64,000 nucleotides of DNA from JAIVJG01 sp964236735 (lineage in GTDB: Bacteria; Acidobacteriota; Blastocatellia; Pyrinomonadales; Pyrinomonadaceae). Below are positions 9,671 to 18,780 of this stretch, piece after piece. The notes beneath the pieces are model-generated. The model searched no databases. It saw only the letters and a list, made by a program, of their open reading frames with translations, and was not told the DNA's origin. The DNA is taken from contig CAXSFM010000003.1 in assembly GCA_964236735.1 (NCBI GenBank), positions 124,001 through 188,000 on the forward strand. The letters run 5' to 3'. A program made the position numbers and the translations under genes. The stretch's first letter is position 1; each line of letters opens with the position of its first letter.

Positions 9671-11623
9671 CTACACGGACTGTTCGCCCGACGTGAACAG
9701 CCCGGATGGTAGCACGACGCGAAAGCGCGTGCCAGCATTCAATTTCGACTCCACTTCGATGCGCCCGCCGTGCGCCTCGACGATCTCGCGGCAGGTGAAG
9801 AGGCCGAGACCGATGCCGCGACTCTTGGTCGTTGCGAACGGATGAAAGAGCTTCGTCTTGATGAACTCTTCGCTCATCCCGACGCCCGTGTCGGCGACGC
9901 TGAAATAGACGAAGAGTTCTCCCTCGCGTCCGGCCTCGGTTTTCAACACGCCGCCGCCCGCGCCCATCGCTTCGAGCGCGTTGATGACGAGATTTTCCAG
10001 CACGGCCTCGATGCGGTCAGGCTCGACCGGCGCGACGAGCGTGTCGGGCAACGTCGTCTCGATGCGGTAGAGAGTCGAGTAAGGCTCGGCGTTCGTCGCC
10101 AGCGCGCGGCGAATGATGGGCACGAGGTCTGTCGGGCGTGCGGCGCGACGGTACTCGCCGCTCAGGGATTTCGCCGGCTCGCTCAGACGCGCGACGATGC
10201 GCTTGAGCTTGTCGGTCACTTCTCGCAGAGATTGCAGAGCGTCGGCGCGAAACTCTTCGCGATGAAATTGCCGCTCCATGTTCGTGACGAGCATCGAGAG
10301 CCCGGTGATGGAATTTTTCAGATCGTGCGTGAGCATGGCGGAGAGGCGCATGAACGAGTCGAACTGTTTCGACTCGGCCTCGCGCGCGATCAACTCGCGC
10401 AGGCGTTCGCTCATGCGATTGAAATTTTCGACCAGCTCATACGTCGCGCCGCTCGTCTGCAACTCGATGTGCTGGTCGAGGTCGCCGCCCGCGATGGCCG
10501 CCGCTCCGTGCGCGACACGCTTGATGCGCCGCGCGGCGCGATTCATGGTGCGCGAGATGAGCATGACACCGACCAGCGCGAAAGCAGACGCGAGCGCGAT
10601 AAATAAGAGACCGCCGCGCTGCGACATCGCCGAAGCCGCTCTGTAATTTTCCGCCACCGTCAGAGATGCGCCGAGTTCGCCGACGGGGCCGTAAGCGGCG
10701 AGGCGGCGCGTGCCGTCGGGCGCGTCGTAGAACTCCGTCCCGCTCCCTCCCGTCCTGATTTTTTCGGCGAGCGGCGCGAAGTCGGCGGCGGCTGTGGCAA
10801 GTTGATTCCTGAGCGCGGCGTTGGCGTGATAGATGATGCGTCCCGTCGCGTCGTCGAGCGCGAAGGCGGCGCGCGGCGCGTCGGGCATCTCATCATCCGG
10901 CCTTCCCTCGCTCGCTCCTTCGACTTCGTGCCACGCCGCCTCCGCGACAATCGGGTCAAGCTTGACCTGCGCGACGAGCGTGCTGTCTTCACCCGGCGGA
11001 AACGCTTCGACCGGCGGCACGCGCGCGGTCGAAATCACGCACGCGCCGTCCGCGCCCTGCTGCATCACCTGCGAGCGATAAACTTCCGTCGCGCCTCTCT
11101 CAAGCGCGCGCGTGTCCGGTCGCACGTCGCCGAGCACGAAATCTTCCGTCTCGAACTGTAACTCTTTGCCCCCTGACGTGCCGGTCACTTCTGCGACGCG
11201 AAAGAGCGGTTTCCCTTTGGGGTCAAAGAGGGTGATGGAGGCGAGATGCTCTCGGTGGCGCGAGAAGAAGTGTGAAACTTCCGAGTCGGTCTCGTAGCGC
11301 AGGCGCGTGCGCGGGTCGGCGAAGTCGCTCTTCAAAAACAAGAGATGCTGGCGAAGCGACGTGTTCTCCGAGCCGGGCGCTGCCGCCTCGTGCGCGAAGC
11401 CGATGACTTGATTTGAACGAGCCAACTCCGCGAGCGCGCGTTCTTCCACATCGAGCGTCTCTTCGATGCGCCGCGCCATGCGGTAGGCGCGCGCCTGCGC
11501 GTCACGGCGTATCTGCGTCTCCGCTCTTCGCATGTTGCCCGCATAGTTAATGATGCTCAGAACAAGCAGCGGCACAGCGGCGCACGCGAGAAAGACGACG
11601 AGCATTTTGGCTTTGAGAGTCAC
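9671..11623 (-). CDS. Membrane sensor histidine kinase, PrsK-like
   Basis: Sensor kinase of 650 residues in the inner membrane. A membrane segment lies near residues 7-28, a large extracytoplasmic sensor region fills about 30-340, and a second membrane segment (LLFIALASAFALVGVML) is followed by a HAMP domain. The phospho-acceptor His is in MLTHDLKNSITGLSML near residue 435; the ATPase domain shows the N box (LVINALEAMG), DTGVGMSE and GLGLFTCREIVEAHGG. The HDLKN box and the following helix are reminiscent of PrsK, the exosortase-associated kinase, although PrsK usually has many membrane segments and a GAF domain. The cognate regulator gene follows 170 bases downstream on the same strand. The signal sensed cannot be read from sequence. 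Confidence 0.92.
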   Translation of the reverse strand: MTLKAKMLVVFLACAAVPLLVLSIINYAGNMRRAETQIRRDAQARAYRMARRIEETLDVEERALAELARSNQVIGFAHEAAAPGSENTSLRQHLLFLKSDFADPRTRLRYETDSEVSHFFSRHREHLASITLFDPKGKPLFRVAEVTGTSGGKELQFETEDFVLGDVRPDTRALERGATEVYRSQVMQQGADGACVISTARVPPVEAFPPGEDSTLVAQVKLDPIVAEAAWHEVEGASEGRPDDEMPDAPRAAFALDDATGRIIYHANAALRNQLATAAADFAPLAEKIRTGGSGTEFYDAPDGTRRLAAYGPVGELGASLTVAENYRAASAMSQRGGLLFIALASAFALVGVMLISRTMNRAARRIKRVAHGAAAIAGGDLDQHIELQTSGATYELVENFNRMSERLRELIAREAESKQFDSFMRLSAMLTHDLKNSITGLSMLVTNMERQFHREEFRADALQSLREVTDKLKRIVARLSEPAKSLSGEYRRAARPTDLVPIIRRALATNAEPYSTLYRIETTLPDTLVAPVEPDRIEAVLENLVINALEAMGAGGGVLKTEAGREGELFVYFSVADTGVGMSEEFIKTKLFHPFATTKSRGIGLGLFTCREIVEAHGGRIEVESKLNAGTRFRVVLPSGLFTSGEQSV

Positions 11624-11696
11624 GGTGGGCGACGATTTCCTTTGCGATGCGCGCGGTTGAATTTGCGGTGCGCGAGATTGAATTTGTTTCGCGTCT

Positions 11697-12587
11697 TTAT
11701 TCTACACGCGCGCGTCCGAACTCAGAGAGGATGGGGCGAATGCGTTTGACGATTGATGCGTGCGAGACGCTGTTGGCCGCGAGGATGCCGTTGTGGTTTT
11801 GCACGTCGGGCGTGTTGTATCGCAGCGGCTCGCCCCAGAGGTCTGTCATGCGCCCGCCCGCCTCCGCGACGACGGCCTCCGGCGCGCAGGTGTCCCACTG
11901 CTTCGTCTTGCCTGAGAGATGTATGTAGAGGTCGCACTGCCTTTCGACGATGAGTCCGACCTTGATACCGACGGAATGACGCTTCACTTCTTCCCTGATG
12001 CCAAGCGCGCGGACGACCGTGTCGAGTCGCGGGCTGCGATGCGAGCGGCTCTCCGCCAGACGCATCTTCGAGAGTTCCGTCTCGTCCGAGACGCGCAGGC
12101 GTTCCGGCGCGCGCGTTGTGCCGTCCGCCGTCGTGACCGGACGCTCGACCCACGCGCCGTGCCCGCGCGCAGCCCAGTAGAGCACATCCGTGACGGGCGC
12201 GTAGAGCACGCCGAGCACGCTTGCGCCTGCGACGGAGAGGCCGATCTGCACGGCGAAGTCGCCTGTGCCCGCGATGAAACCCTTCGTGCCGTCGAGCGGA
12301 TCAATCATCCACGCGCGCGCGCAACTCAAACGGCGCGCGGTGTCGGCAGATTCTTCCGCGAGGATGCCGTCGTCGGGGAAAACTTTCCCCAAGCCGCCCA
12401 CGATCAATTCATTCACGTCGCGGTCGGCCTGCGTGACCGGCTCGTTCAAATCCGCCTTGTGCTCGACACGCAGAGGCTTGCCGTAATACGCAAGCGCCGC
12501 CGCGCCGCCCGCGCGCGCCAACTCAATCGCGACGCGCAATTCATGCTCGTATTCGCCCTTGATGACCGTTGTGCTTGATGCTTCCAT
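11697..12587 (-). CDS. cysQ: 3'(2'),5'-bisphosphate nucleotidase CysQ-like (inositol monophosphatase family)
   Basis: Lithium-sensitive phosphatase-fold protein of 296 residues, probably removing the 3'-phosphate of PAP left by sulphate activation. Metal-binding motifs are WMIDPLDGTKGF, the preceding acidic AEES (GILAEESADT) and the C-terminal WDTCAPEAVVAEAGG. The DPLDGTK core followed by an aromatic residue is closer to CysQ than to inositol monophosphatases, which have DPIDGT. The Met at 12587 gives a normal N-terminus; six bases separate it from the upstream decarboxylase gene, so the two are likely one transcript. Substrate preference between PAP and other sugar phosphates remains an inference. 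Confidence 0.87.
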   Translation of the reverse strand: MEASSTTVIKGEYEHELRVAIELARAGGAAALAYYGKPLRVEHKADLNEPVTQADRDVNELIVGGLGKVFPDDGILAEESADTARRLSCARAWMIDPLDGTKGFIAGTGDFAVQIGLSVAGASVLGVLYAPVTDVLYWAARGHGAWVERPVTTADGTTRAPERLRVSDETELSKMRLAESRSHRSPRLDTVVRALGIREEVKRHSVGIKVGLIVERQCDLYIHLSGKTKQWDTCAPEAVVAEAGGRMTDLWGEPLRYNTPDVQNHNGILAANSVSHASIVKRIRPILSEFGRARVE

Positions 12588-12593
12588 ATAAAT

Positions 12594-14207
12594 TCAACTT
12601 TCCTGCAAGCCCGCGTCGCGGATGGCGTCGAGCGTGATGTTGATGTCGCGGCGCGTCGTGCGAAAGTTCGTGATCGAGGCGCGCAGGGCGAAGCGTCCGC
12701 GCAATGTCGCGTTCGAGATGTAGGCGATGCCGCCGCGTTGGATGCGTCGCATGATGCGCGCGTTCAAGTCGTCGAGTTGCGCGTTCAACTCTGCGCGAGA
12801 CGCTTCGTCTGTGGCCGCATCGAGCGCGCGTCGCATGTCGTGCGGCACGTAGCGGAAACAGCAGATGCCGAGCGTGACGGGCGCGAGCGTTTCAAAATCT
12901 TTCGTCTCGCGAAGGCGCGCGTCGAAGTAAGCGGCGAGCGCGCAGTCTTCGGCGATGGCAGAGGCGACGCGGCGCGTGCCGTAGTAGCGCAGCATGAGCC
13001 AGATTTTGAGCGCGCGAAAGGGACGCGACAACTCGACACCGTAATCCCAGAAGGCGAAGGCGTCGTCGGGCTGCTCTTCAAAAACTTTGATGTAGTTTTC
13101 CTCATCCGTCTCGCCGAACGCGGCGCGCGCTAACTCCGGGCGACGATAGAGCAGGCAACCGCAATCAACGGGCGCGTAGAGCCACTTGTGCGGGTCGAGC
13201 GTGACGGAGTCGGCGAGTTCAAGCCCCGCGAAGAGATGCCGCTTGCTCGCGTCGAGCGCGGCGAGCGCGCCGTATGCGCCGTCAATGTGAAACCACAGAT
13301 CATGCTCGCGCGCGACGGCGGCGATGTCGGACAGCGGATCAATCGCGCCGGTGTTGACCGTCCCGGCGGAGGCGACGACGCAGAACGGGCGCAGGTTCTG
13401 CTCGATGTCGCCAATGATTCTCGCGCGCAATTCGCGCACGTCCATGCGAAAGTTTTCGTCCGATGCGACGACGCGCACCTGCTCGCGTCCGATGCCGAGC
13501 AAGTCTGCGGCCTTTGCCAGCGAGCCGTGCGCCTGATCCGAAACGTACATCGTCGCCGGCGCGCCCGCCTTCCACAAACCCTTTTGCGAGACTCTGCCGA
13601 CGCCTACAACTTTATCGCTGTCGCTCGGTCTCGCATCGTCGTTCTGTTGATTACTGCCGTCGCGCGCGTCGCCCGCCTTCGTGCGGAGCGCGACGAAGAC
13701 GGCGTTGAAGTTCGCCATCGAGCCGCCGCTTGTGAGCAGCCCGCCGCAGTCTTCGCCGTAATTGATTAACTCGCCGAGCCAGCGCACGACCTGCCGCTCG
13801 ATAGTGACGCCGGCGGGCGACGAACGCCAGACGGGAACGTTTTGATTGATGGCGGAAGCGAAAAGATTGGCGTATGCGCCGATGGGCGTCGAGGGCGAAG
13901 CGACGTAGCCGTACATGCGTGGGTGTCCGTTGTGACGGCAACTGTTGATGAGAGCGCGGCAATCGTCGAGCAGGCGCGCGAGCGGCTCGCCCTCTGCGGG
14001 CGGCGTCTGCTGGAAGAATTGCGCCAGTTCGTCGGCGGTGGTATCGGGCGCAACCGGCAACTTGGCGACGCGCGCAAAGTATTGATTTGTTAAAGCGACG
14101 AATTCGCCGGCAATTTCGCTCAATTCCGCATCCGTCACGTCGAGCGACGCCGAGCGCGCGTTGCCGTCTGCGGATTCTGCGCCCGTCTGAGTTGGTTCTT
14201 CGGCCAC
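12594..14207 (-). CDS. Pyridoxal-dependent decarboxylase, group II
   Basis: PLP enzyme of 537 residues in the aromatic-L-amino-acid/glutamate decarboxylase fold. The cofactor lysine is in DPHKWLYAPVDCGC near residue 341; the PLP-ring stacking region and the Asp of HIDGAYG lie upstream, and NGHPRMYGYVASPSTPIG is the typical N-terminal dimer region. The C-terminal domain ends GRFALRASITNFRTTRRDI, also typical of the family. The N-terminal ~45 residues are variable and could be trimmed, but no better start is evident. It precedes the CysQ-like gene by six bases. The likely product is a biogenic amine, but whether the substrate is Tyr, Trp, Dopa, Glu or another acid cannot be told. Confidence 0.9.
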   Translation of the reverse strand: MAEEPTQTGAESADGNARSASLDVTDAELSEIAGEFVALTNQYFARVAKLPVAPDTTADELAQFFQQTPPAEGEPLARLLDDCRALINSCRHNGHPRMYGYVASPSTPIGAYANLFASAINQNVPVWRSSPAGVTIERQVVRWLGELINYGEDCGGLLTSGGSMANFNAVFVALRTKAGDARDGSNQQNDDARPSDSDKVVGVGRVSQKGLWKAGAPATMYVSDQAHGSLAKAADLLGIGREQVRVVASDENFRMDVRELRARIIGDIEQNLRPFCVVASAGTVNTGAIDPLSDIAAVAREHDLWFHIDGAYGALAALDASKRHLFAGLELADSVTLDPHKWLYAPVDCGCLLYRRPELARAAFGETDEENYIKVFEEQPDDAFAFWDYGVELSRPFRALKIWLMLRYYGTRRVASAIAEDCALAAYFDARLRETKDFETLAPVTLGICCFRYVPHDMRRALDAATDEASRAELNAQLDDLNARIMRRIQRGGIAYISNATLRGRFALRASITNFRTTRRDINITLDAIRDAGLQES

Positions 14208-14257
14208 TTGATTATGCTCTTTTGCTGCGAAATGAAAGTCTCATCATGCGAGATGAT

Positions 14258-14345
14258 GCCTTACGCTCACCTGCTTATGTCTGAGGATCGTCATCTGATG
14301 CTTTAAGATTGCTATCCTAAGCCTTACGCTCACCAACTTATGTCT
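14258..14345. repeat. Pair of 25-bp direct repeats, two mismatches
   Basis: 14258-14282 and 14321-14345 match at 23 of 25 positions (core CCTTACGCTCAC...CTTATGTCT), 63 bases apart, upstream of the decarboxylase gene start. Words such as TTAAGATTG also recur between and after them. They may be operator sites or remnants of a tandem duplication. Confidence 0.7.
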
Positions 14346-14362
14346 TAAGATTGCCTGCTTAT

Positions 14363-14519
14363 AGCGGTTTGCGAATGAGTGCGACATGAGAGAAAGATTT
14401 TTCACCACAGAGGACACAGAGAGGCACAGAGGAAAGACGGAGAGTTGATGGTCTCCTCTGTGCTGCCTCTGTGTCTCTCCGTGTCCTCTGTGGTTAATCT
14501 CCGGTCATATTCATTTGCT
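14363..14519. repeat. Second copy of the end module with an iterated hairpin core
   Basis: 14363-14385 matches the end module of the element at 1831-1979 (21 of 23 positions). Inside lies a large imperfect hairpin, arms about 14403-14432 and 14454-14496, made of repeated CACAGAGG/GGACACAG words. A degenerate inverted copy of the module (11 of 15 positions) is at 14504-14519. The end pieces match the first element, while the core is unrelated. The rest of the 514-base gap 14208-14721 holds the direct repeats and presumably the promoters of the two divergent genes. Confidence 0.6.
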
Positions 14520-14721
14520 ACCCACAGTAGATTCTACGCTCGCATGATCATGTTCTAAGTGCGCATCAGACCTTTCTGACAGGAATGACGAAGCCGCATG
14601 CGGTGCGCGTCAACCCTAACACAACGCTCGCGTCGTGCCGAAACGCGACTCACAAACGCGCCGGTGATAAACTGCGCGGCGACGCTTTTGACCGCAGGAA
14701 CAAAGGAAGGGGAAACACGAA

Positions 14722-15864
14722 ATGTCTCTGCACGGCCACGCCACCACCGACGGCACGGCGCGTTACCGCGAGCGATTCGCGGGCGCACTCGCCGAAAATC
14801 ATTTTCGCTTCGAGCAGGAATTGTGGCTCTCGTCCATCGGCATCGGCACTTACCTCGGCAAGCCGAACGATGAGACGGACAGACTCTACGCGGAGGCGGT
14901 CTCGCGCGCCGTCGAACTCGGCGCGAACGTGATAGACACGGCGGCCAACTATCGTTTCCAGCGCAGCGAGCGCAACATCGGCGACGCGCTCGCGCAACTC
15001 GCGAAGGGCGACACGTTCGCGCGCGAGGAACTCGTCATCTGCACCAAAGGCGGCTATCTGCCCTTCGACGCCGCGCGCCCCGCCGACGTGCAAAGTTACA
15101 TCACGGAGACGTTCATCAACACCGGCCTCGCCGCGCCGGATGAAATCGCCGCCGGCAGCCATTGCATGACGCCGCGCTATCTCGAAAATCAAATCGCGCA
15201 GTCGCTCCGCAACATGTCGCTCGACTGCATAGATGTCTATTACATCCACAACCCTGAGACGCAACTCTCCGTCGTCACGCGCGCCGAGTTCGAGACGCGA
15301 CTGCGCGCCGCCTTCGTGCAACTTGAGCGCGAGCGCGCACGGGGACGTATCCGCGCTTACGGCGTCGCGACGTGGAATGGTTTCCGCGCGCAACCGAACG
15401 CGCGCGAGTATCATTCGCTCGAACGCATGGTTGAACTCGCGCGCGAGGCGGCGGGCAGCGTTGGCAATGACGGCGGCGCGGACGCGCACGGCTTCCGTTT
15501 CGTGCAGGTTCCCTTCAATCTACAGATGCCCGAAGCTCTCGTCCTCGACAATCAATCTTACGAGGGCGCGCGCGTCTCTCTGCTCGAAGCGGCGAAGGCG
15601 CTCGGCGTGACGGTCATTGCCAGCGCGTCAATGCTGCAAGGCAAGGCCGCGCGCGACGTGCCCGAAGCGGTGCGCGAACCGCTCGGCTCGCTCTCGACCG
15701 GCGCGCAGACCGCCATCCAGTTCGTCCGCTCCACGCCCGGCATCACGACCGCCCTCGTCGGCATGAGCCGCCGCGAGCACGTCGAAGAAAATCTGCAACT
15801 CGCCCGCGTCCCGCCCGCGACGGCGAAAGATTACAGTCGCCTGTTCGGACAGAGTGATGAATGA
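14722..15864 (+). CDS. Aldo/keto reductase family protein
   Basis: Predicted NAD(P)H-dependent oxidoreductase of 380 residues with a TIM-barrel fold. The catalytic tetrad is readable in order: Asp in VIDTAANY, Tyr in NYRFQRSERNIG, Lys in ICTKGGYL and His in YYIHNPE. It is longer than the usual 310-340 because of an N-terminal extension of about 30 residues and an insert after the Lys strand (FDAARPADVQSYITETF). The cofactor end shows the RSTPGITTALVGMSRREHV pattern, the position of the usual phosphate-binding loop. Start at 14722 has AAGGGG-type purines upstream. It stands alone between the repeat-rich gap and the DUF962 gene. The substrate is unknown. Confidence 0.88.
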   Translation: MSLHGHATTDGTARYRERFAGALAENHFRFEQELWLSSIGIGTYLGKPNDETDRLYAEAVSRAVELGANVIDTAANYRFQRSERNIGDALAQLAKGDTFAREELVICTKGGYLPFDAARPADVQSYITETFINTGLAAPDEIAAGSHCMTPRYLENQIAQSLRNMSLDCIDVYYIHNPETQLSVVTRAEFETRLRAAFVQLERERARGRIRAYGVATWNGFRAQPNAREYHSLERMVELAREAAGSVGNDGGADAHGFRFVQVPFNLQMPEALVLDNQSYEGARVSLLEAAKALGVTVIASASMLQGKAARDVPEAVREPLGSLSTGAQTAIQFVRSTPGITTALVGMSRREHVEENLQLARVPPATAKDYSRLFGQSDE

Positions 15865-15938
15865 TGAATGCTGAGTGATGAATGACAAGCCAGGCGTCTT
15901 CATCTTTCTTTCATCATTCATTATTTCGGAGATAGTTT

Positions 15939-16277
15939 ATGGCAGAAAATGACATGAAAACCTTCGACGAGTTCTGGCCTTATTACGTGCGCGAGCATAG
16001 CCAACCGGCGACACGCGCACTGCACGCGGCGGGCACGATCACGAGCACGGGGTTGGCCGTCGCGTTCGTCGCCAAGAGACGCTGGCGCTGGCTCCCGCTC
16101 GCACTCGCCACCGGCTACGCCGCCGCGTGGGTCGGCCACTACTGCATCGAGCACAACCGCCCCGCCACCTTCAAGCATCCGCTCTGGTCTTTCGCCGCCG
16201 ATTATAAAATGGTCGCGTTGATGCTCGCGGGTCGGATGGATGAGGAAGTTGAGCGCGCCCGCCATCTGCCTGATTAA
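15939..16277 (+). CDS. DUF962 / Mpo1-like small membrane protein
   Basis: Protein of 112 residues of the DUF962 family, related to yeast Mpo1, a dioxygenase acting on 2-hydroxy fatty acids. Family hallmarks are the YVREHSQPATRALHAAGT opening, the membrane segments around residues 28-45 and 52-68, and GHYCIEHNRPATFKHPLWSF with conserved His residues that would hold iron. The start at 15939 has GGAGA about eight bases upstream. The stop TAA is followed directly by the ATG of the next gene, so the two are probably co-translated. In bacteria the enzymatic activity is inferred from Mpo1 only. Confidence 0.87.
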   Translation: MAENDMKTFDEFWPYYVREHSQPATRALHAAGTITSTGLAVAFVAKRRWRWLPLALATGYAAAWVGHYCIEHNRPATFKHPLWSFAADYKMVALMLAGRMDEEVERARHLPD

Positions 16278-17012
16278 ATGAATCGCTGGCGCAAAAATCC
16301 GGCGAGCGTCTGCTTCTGCACGCTCGCCATTCACGCGCCGTACCGGCGCAGAGCGAGACTCCTCTGTGCCGGCGCACCGGAGGTTTCGTGGGTGGTCTTA
16401 ACGGACGCGCCTGATGACTTTGCCGGTCTGCCGGTGCGCGCGATTCGACACGCCCCGACCGGCCCGATGGCTGCGGACTATCTGGCGAGCCTGCCGCCGA
16501 CCGGAGAGGGGCGCGGCGCGGCGGCCTATCACGATAAAAGGTTCGCGCTGCTCGCCGCTCTCGAAAACTTCGACACCGCCATCTACGTTGACGCGGACTC
16601 GCGCGTCTCTGCCGGCGGACTTCTCAAACCCGGCACGTTCCCGCACGGCCTCTCGGTGCTTCCGGTCGTGCAAAGAAGCGTCGCGGAGCATCTGGAGACG
16701 TGCGGCTCGTGGCGTCTGCCCTTCTTCGTGGACTTGGCTCGACATCTGACCGGCGGCACAACAGACATCCTGCGCGCCGCGCGCTGGTGTCACGAGGCGC
16801 TCGTCGCCGTCACCAAAGATGGGCGCGAGTCTCGCTTCTTCGAGGCGTGGGGGCAGGCCGCAGACTTCTTACAGGCGCGCGGCCTCTACACCGGAGAAGG
16901 CGGCGTGATCGGACTCGCCGCCGCGCGCGCCGGTTGGAACGTGGACTATGAAGCCATCGCGCGTCTGGCGGCCAGCGTTCAGCACGAAGGCGGCGGGCCT
17001 AAGAGTGTGTGA
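16278..17012 (+). CDS. Glycosyltransferase-like protein, function unknown
   Basis: Protein of 244 residues not matched to a named family. It starts on the base after the stop of the DUF962 gene. The order of elements (WVVLTDAP strand, a YHDKRFALLAALENF helix, then IYVDADSRV) is what GT-A glycosyltransferases show around the DxD metal motif, and a second possible sugar-binding part follows (ETCGSWRLPFFVDLARH). There is no signal peptide or membrane segment. It is convergent with the methyltransferase gene. Transfer of a sugar is an inference from the fold-like pattern only. Confidence 0.6.
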   Translation: MNRWRKNPASVCFCTLAIHAPYRRRARLLCAGAPEVSWVVLTDAPDDFAGLPVRAIRHAPTGPMAADYLASLPPTGEGRGAAAYHDKRFALLAALENFDTAIYVDADSRVSAGGLLKPGTFPHGLSVLPVVQRSVAEHLETCGSWRLPFFVDLARHLTGGTTDILRAARWCHEALVAVTKDGRESRFFEAWGQAADFLQARGLYTGEGGVIGLAAARAGWNVDYEAIARLAASVQHEGGGPKSV

Positions 17013-17043
17013 ATGGACTTTCAGACTCAGTAGCTTTTCAAAC

Positions 17044-17619
17044 TCACGCGACGATCCAGCGCCATTGCTGAACTGACCAACTCGTCGCCCCGGGCAGCAC
17101 GTCGCCGACGGCTCGCACGACCTCGGGCCATTTGATCTCGTCGTAATCATCGCCGGACAGCCAACCGCCATGCTTAATTTTCGGCAGCCACGCACGTATG
17201 TCGGCCTTGACGCTGGCGTAGTCGTGGCGCGCGTCGAGATGAACCCAATCTACAGATGCGTCTGCGAAGAGGCGCGAGGCCGTCGCGGAATCAGCGATGA
17301 TAAGGGAAATCATGTCGCCGTACCCGCATTTCAAAATGTTCCTGTGCAACGCGCCGGCAAAAGTGCCAGAGCCTTGTGCCACAGCCGCGCCGTGATAGTC
17401 CTTCTGTCGCGCGCCCTCCGGGCCGCTGCCGCGACAGGTGTCAATTCCGATGACGGTGAAACTCTTGCCGCTCTGCTCGACGACCTCGCCCAGAGAGCAC
17501 AGGCTGCGACCGAGATAGGTTCCGACTTCGACGAAACAACTGCCTGCGGGAAATTGTCTGGCCGCTTCTTCCTGCGCGGTGCGCCATTGAAACCATCCTT
17601 CTATCTCATGCCAGCGCAT
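17044..17619 (-). CDS. Class I SAM-dependent methyltransferase
   Basis: Protein of 191 residues of the Methyltransf_24-like group. Motif I, the SAM-binding loop, is CFVEVGTYLGRSL; motif II is IGIDTCRG; the acidic strand DWVHLDARHDYASVKADI and the late GGWLSGDDYDE are characteristic of enzymes related to macrocin O-methyltransferase and cephalosporin hydroxylase proteins. The carrier could be a sugar on a glycan or secondary metabolite. It follows the oxygenase gene by 38 bases on the same strand, suggesting one transcript. The region is less GC-rich than the neighbours. Confidence 0.83.
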   Translation of the reverse strand: MRWHEIEGWFQWRTAQEEAARQFPAGSCFVEVGTYLGRSLCSLGEVVEQSGKSFTVIGIDTCRGSGPEGARQKDYHGAAVAQGSGTFAGALHRNILKCGYGDMISLIIADSATASRLFADASVDWVHLDARHDYASVKADIRAWLPKIKHGGWLSGDDYDEIKWPEVVRAVGDVLPGATSWSVQQWRWIVA

Positions 17620-17657
17620 CTATGCCTCCACACAGTCAGCATTAGCCATCCCATCAG

Positions 17658-18482
17658 TCACGCCGCGCATGAAGCAAAACGCCTCCGCAGCCATTTAGAG
17701 AGAACCGCTCTCAAGCGTCGCGCTGGCCGCCGGTCAGCGTTTCCAGAATCTTGCCAGTCAATTTGATCATCATAGTCCTCATCTGGAGCAGGTTTGGCCG
17801 TGTAATAATAAAAAGCCAGAGACTTTCTCGTTATCTCCGGCGGAGTGTTCAGCGGCGAAGGATGGCCGTGAAAACTTTTCTTGTTTGTGCCAAAGACGAC
17901 CAGCCGATTGAACACCGGCGGGATAGATGAGACACAACCTTGAAGCGTCTCATCCCACAACTCCAGATTGCCGCCATACTCCGGCTGCCAATTCTTGTTC
18001 AAGTAGAGCAGGACGTTGATCCGCCGGTACACGTCCAACAATTCCAGCACATTTGAATCGGCATGAATCGCCAATTTGCCGCCGCTCAATATCTGGTGCA
18101 AACCTCCGCCGTGGAAATGCGCGTCGGGCAGCAACTTGTTGATCCCCGTGAGATGTTCGAGGAAGTTAAGAAACGGGTACGAGTTAAAGGCCGCGAGCAT
18201 ATTCAGCAGGTGCGGCGAGACATCCTTCAGCCGCGAGGCGTGGCCGATACCCTGCTTGCGTGGCTGATGAACAATGTCGCGTGCTTTCCAGTCCAGCCAG
18301 ATCGGAGAGCGCTGATCGGGAAATACGTCGAGCAACATGTTCGCGTAGTCCGCAGGTAAGAAATCGTCTATCACAACGTGCGGGAACGGCTCGCCCGTCA
18401 GGTAATCGTGATGATGCCTCTTCGCCAAGTCCTCAAGTTCATCAACATGAAAGACGAACGGCTCCAACGGTTCTACGGGCAT
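17658..18482 (-). CDS. 2-oxoglutarate/Fe(II)-dependent oxygenase
   Basis: Prolyl-4-hydroxylase-like dioxygenase of about 274 residues. The iron ligands are HAD in KLAIHADSN and the distal His in FHGHPSPL; the 2OG-binding Arg would be in ITRKSLAFYYY. YLNKNWQPEYGGNLELWDE is the typical central sheet of the family. The start at 18482 puts FPHVVIDDFLP close to the N-terminus, where homologues begin; the frame stays open to 18701, with Met at 18578 as alternative and no strong ribosome-binding site for either. Codon use and GC look lower than in neighbouring genes. With the methyltransferase downstream it may modify a peptide or glycan. Confidence 0.82.
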   Translation of the reverse strand: MPVEPLEPFVFHVDELEDLAKRHHHDYLTGEPFPHVVIDDFLPADYANMLLDVFPDQRSPIWLDWKARDIVHQPRKQGIGHASRLKDVSPHLLNMLAAFNSYPFLNFLEHLTGINKLLPDAHFHGGGLHQILSGGKLAIHADSNVLELLDVYRRINVLLYLNKNWQPEYGGNLELWDETLQGCVSSIPPVFNRLVVFGTNKKSFHGHPSPLNTPPEITRKSLAFYYYTAKPAPDEDYDDQIDWQDSGNADRRPARRLRAVLSKWLRRRFASCAA

Positions 18483-18780
18483 ACGGAATTCTCGGTTAGA
18501 TAGTAGGCTGACACTCGAATTAACCGGGCGCGGCGAGAAGTTGCGATTAAGAGCCGCGCTATTCGCAGTCGGACGCATGGCATAGAGTATCACACACGAT
18601 TTTTGGTGTTTGAAGGGGAAACAGTTAGACTCCGCGAGAGGCAGCTTTCCAACGTCCTGATTGATCCGACCGCGATCCGCCGGCAGAAGTTTATCCGGCA
18701 AAATGTCATGCGGTAAAAAGAGCCGGTCTGGCGTCTGAAAGACTACTTCGCAACTTTATTCGAGCAAAGGAAGTTATTGG

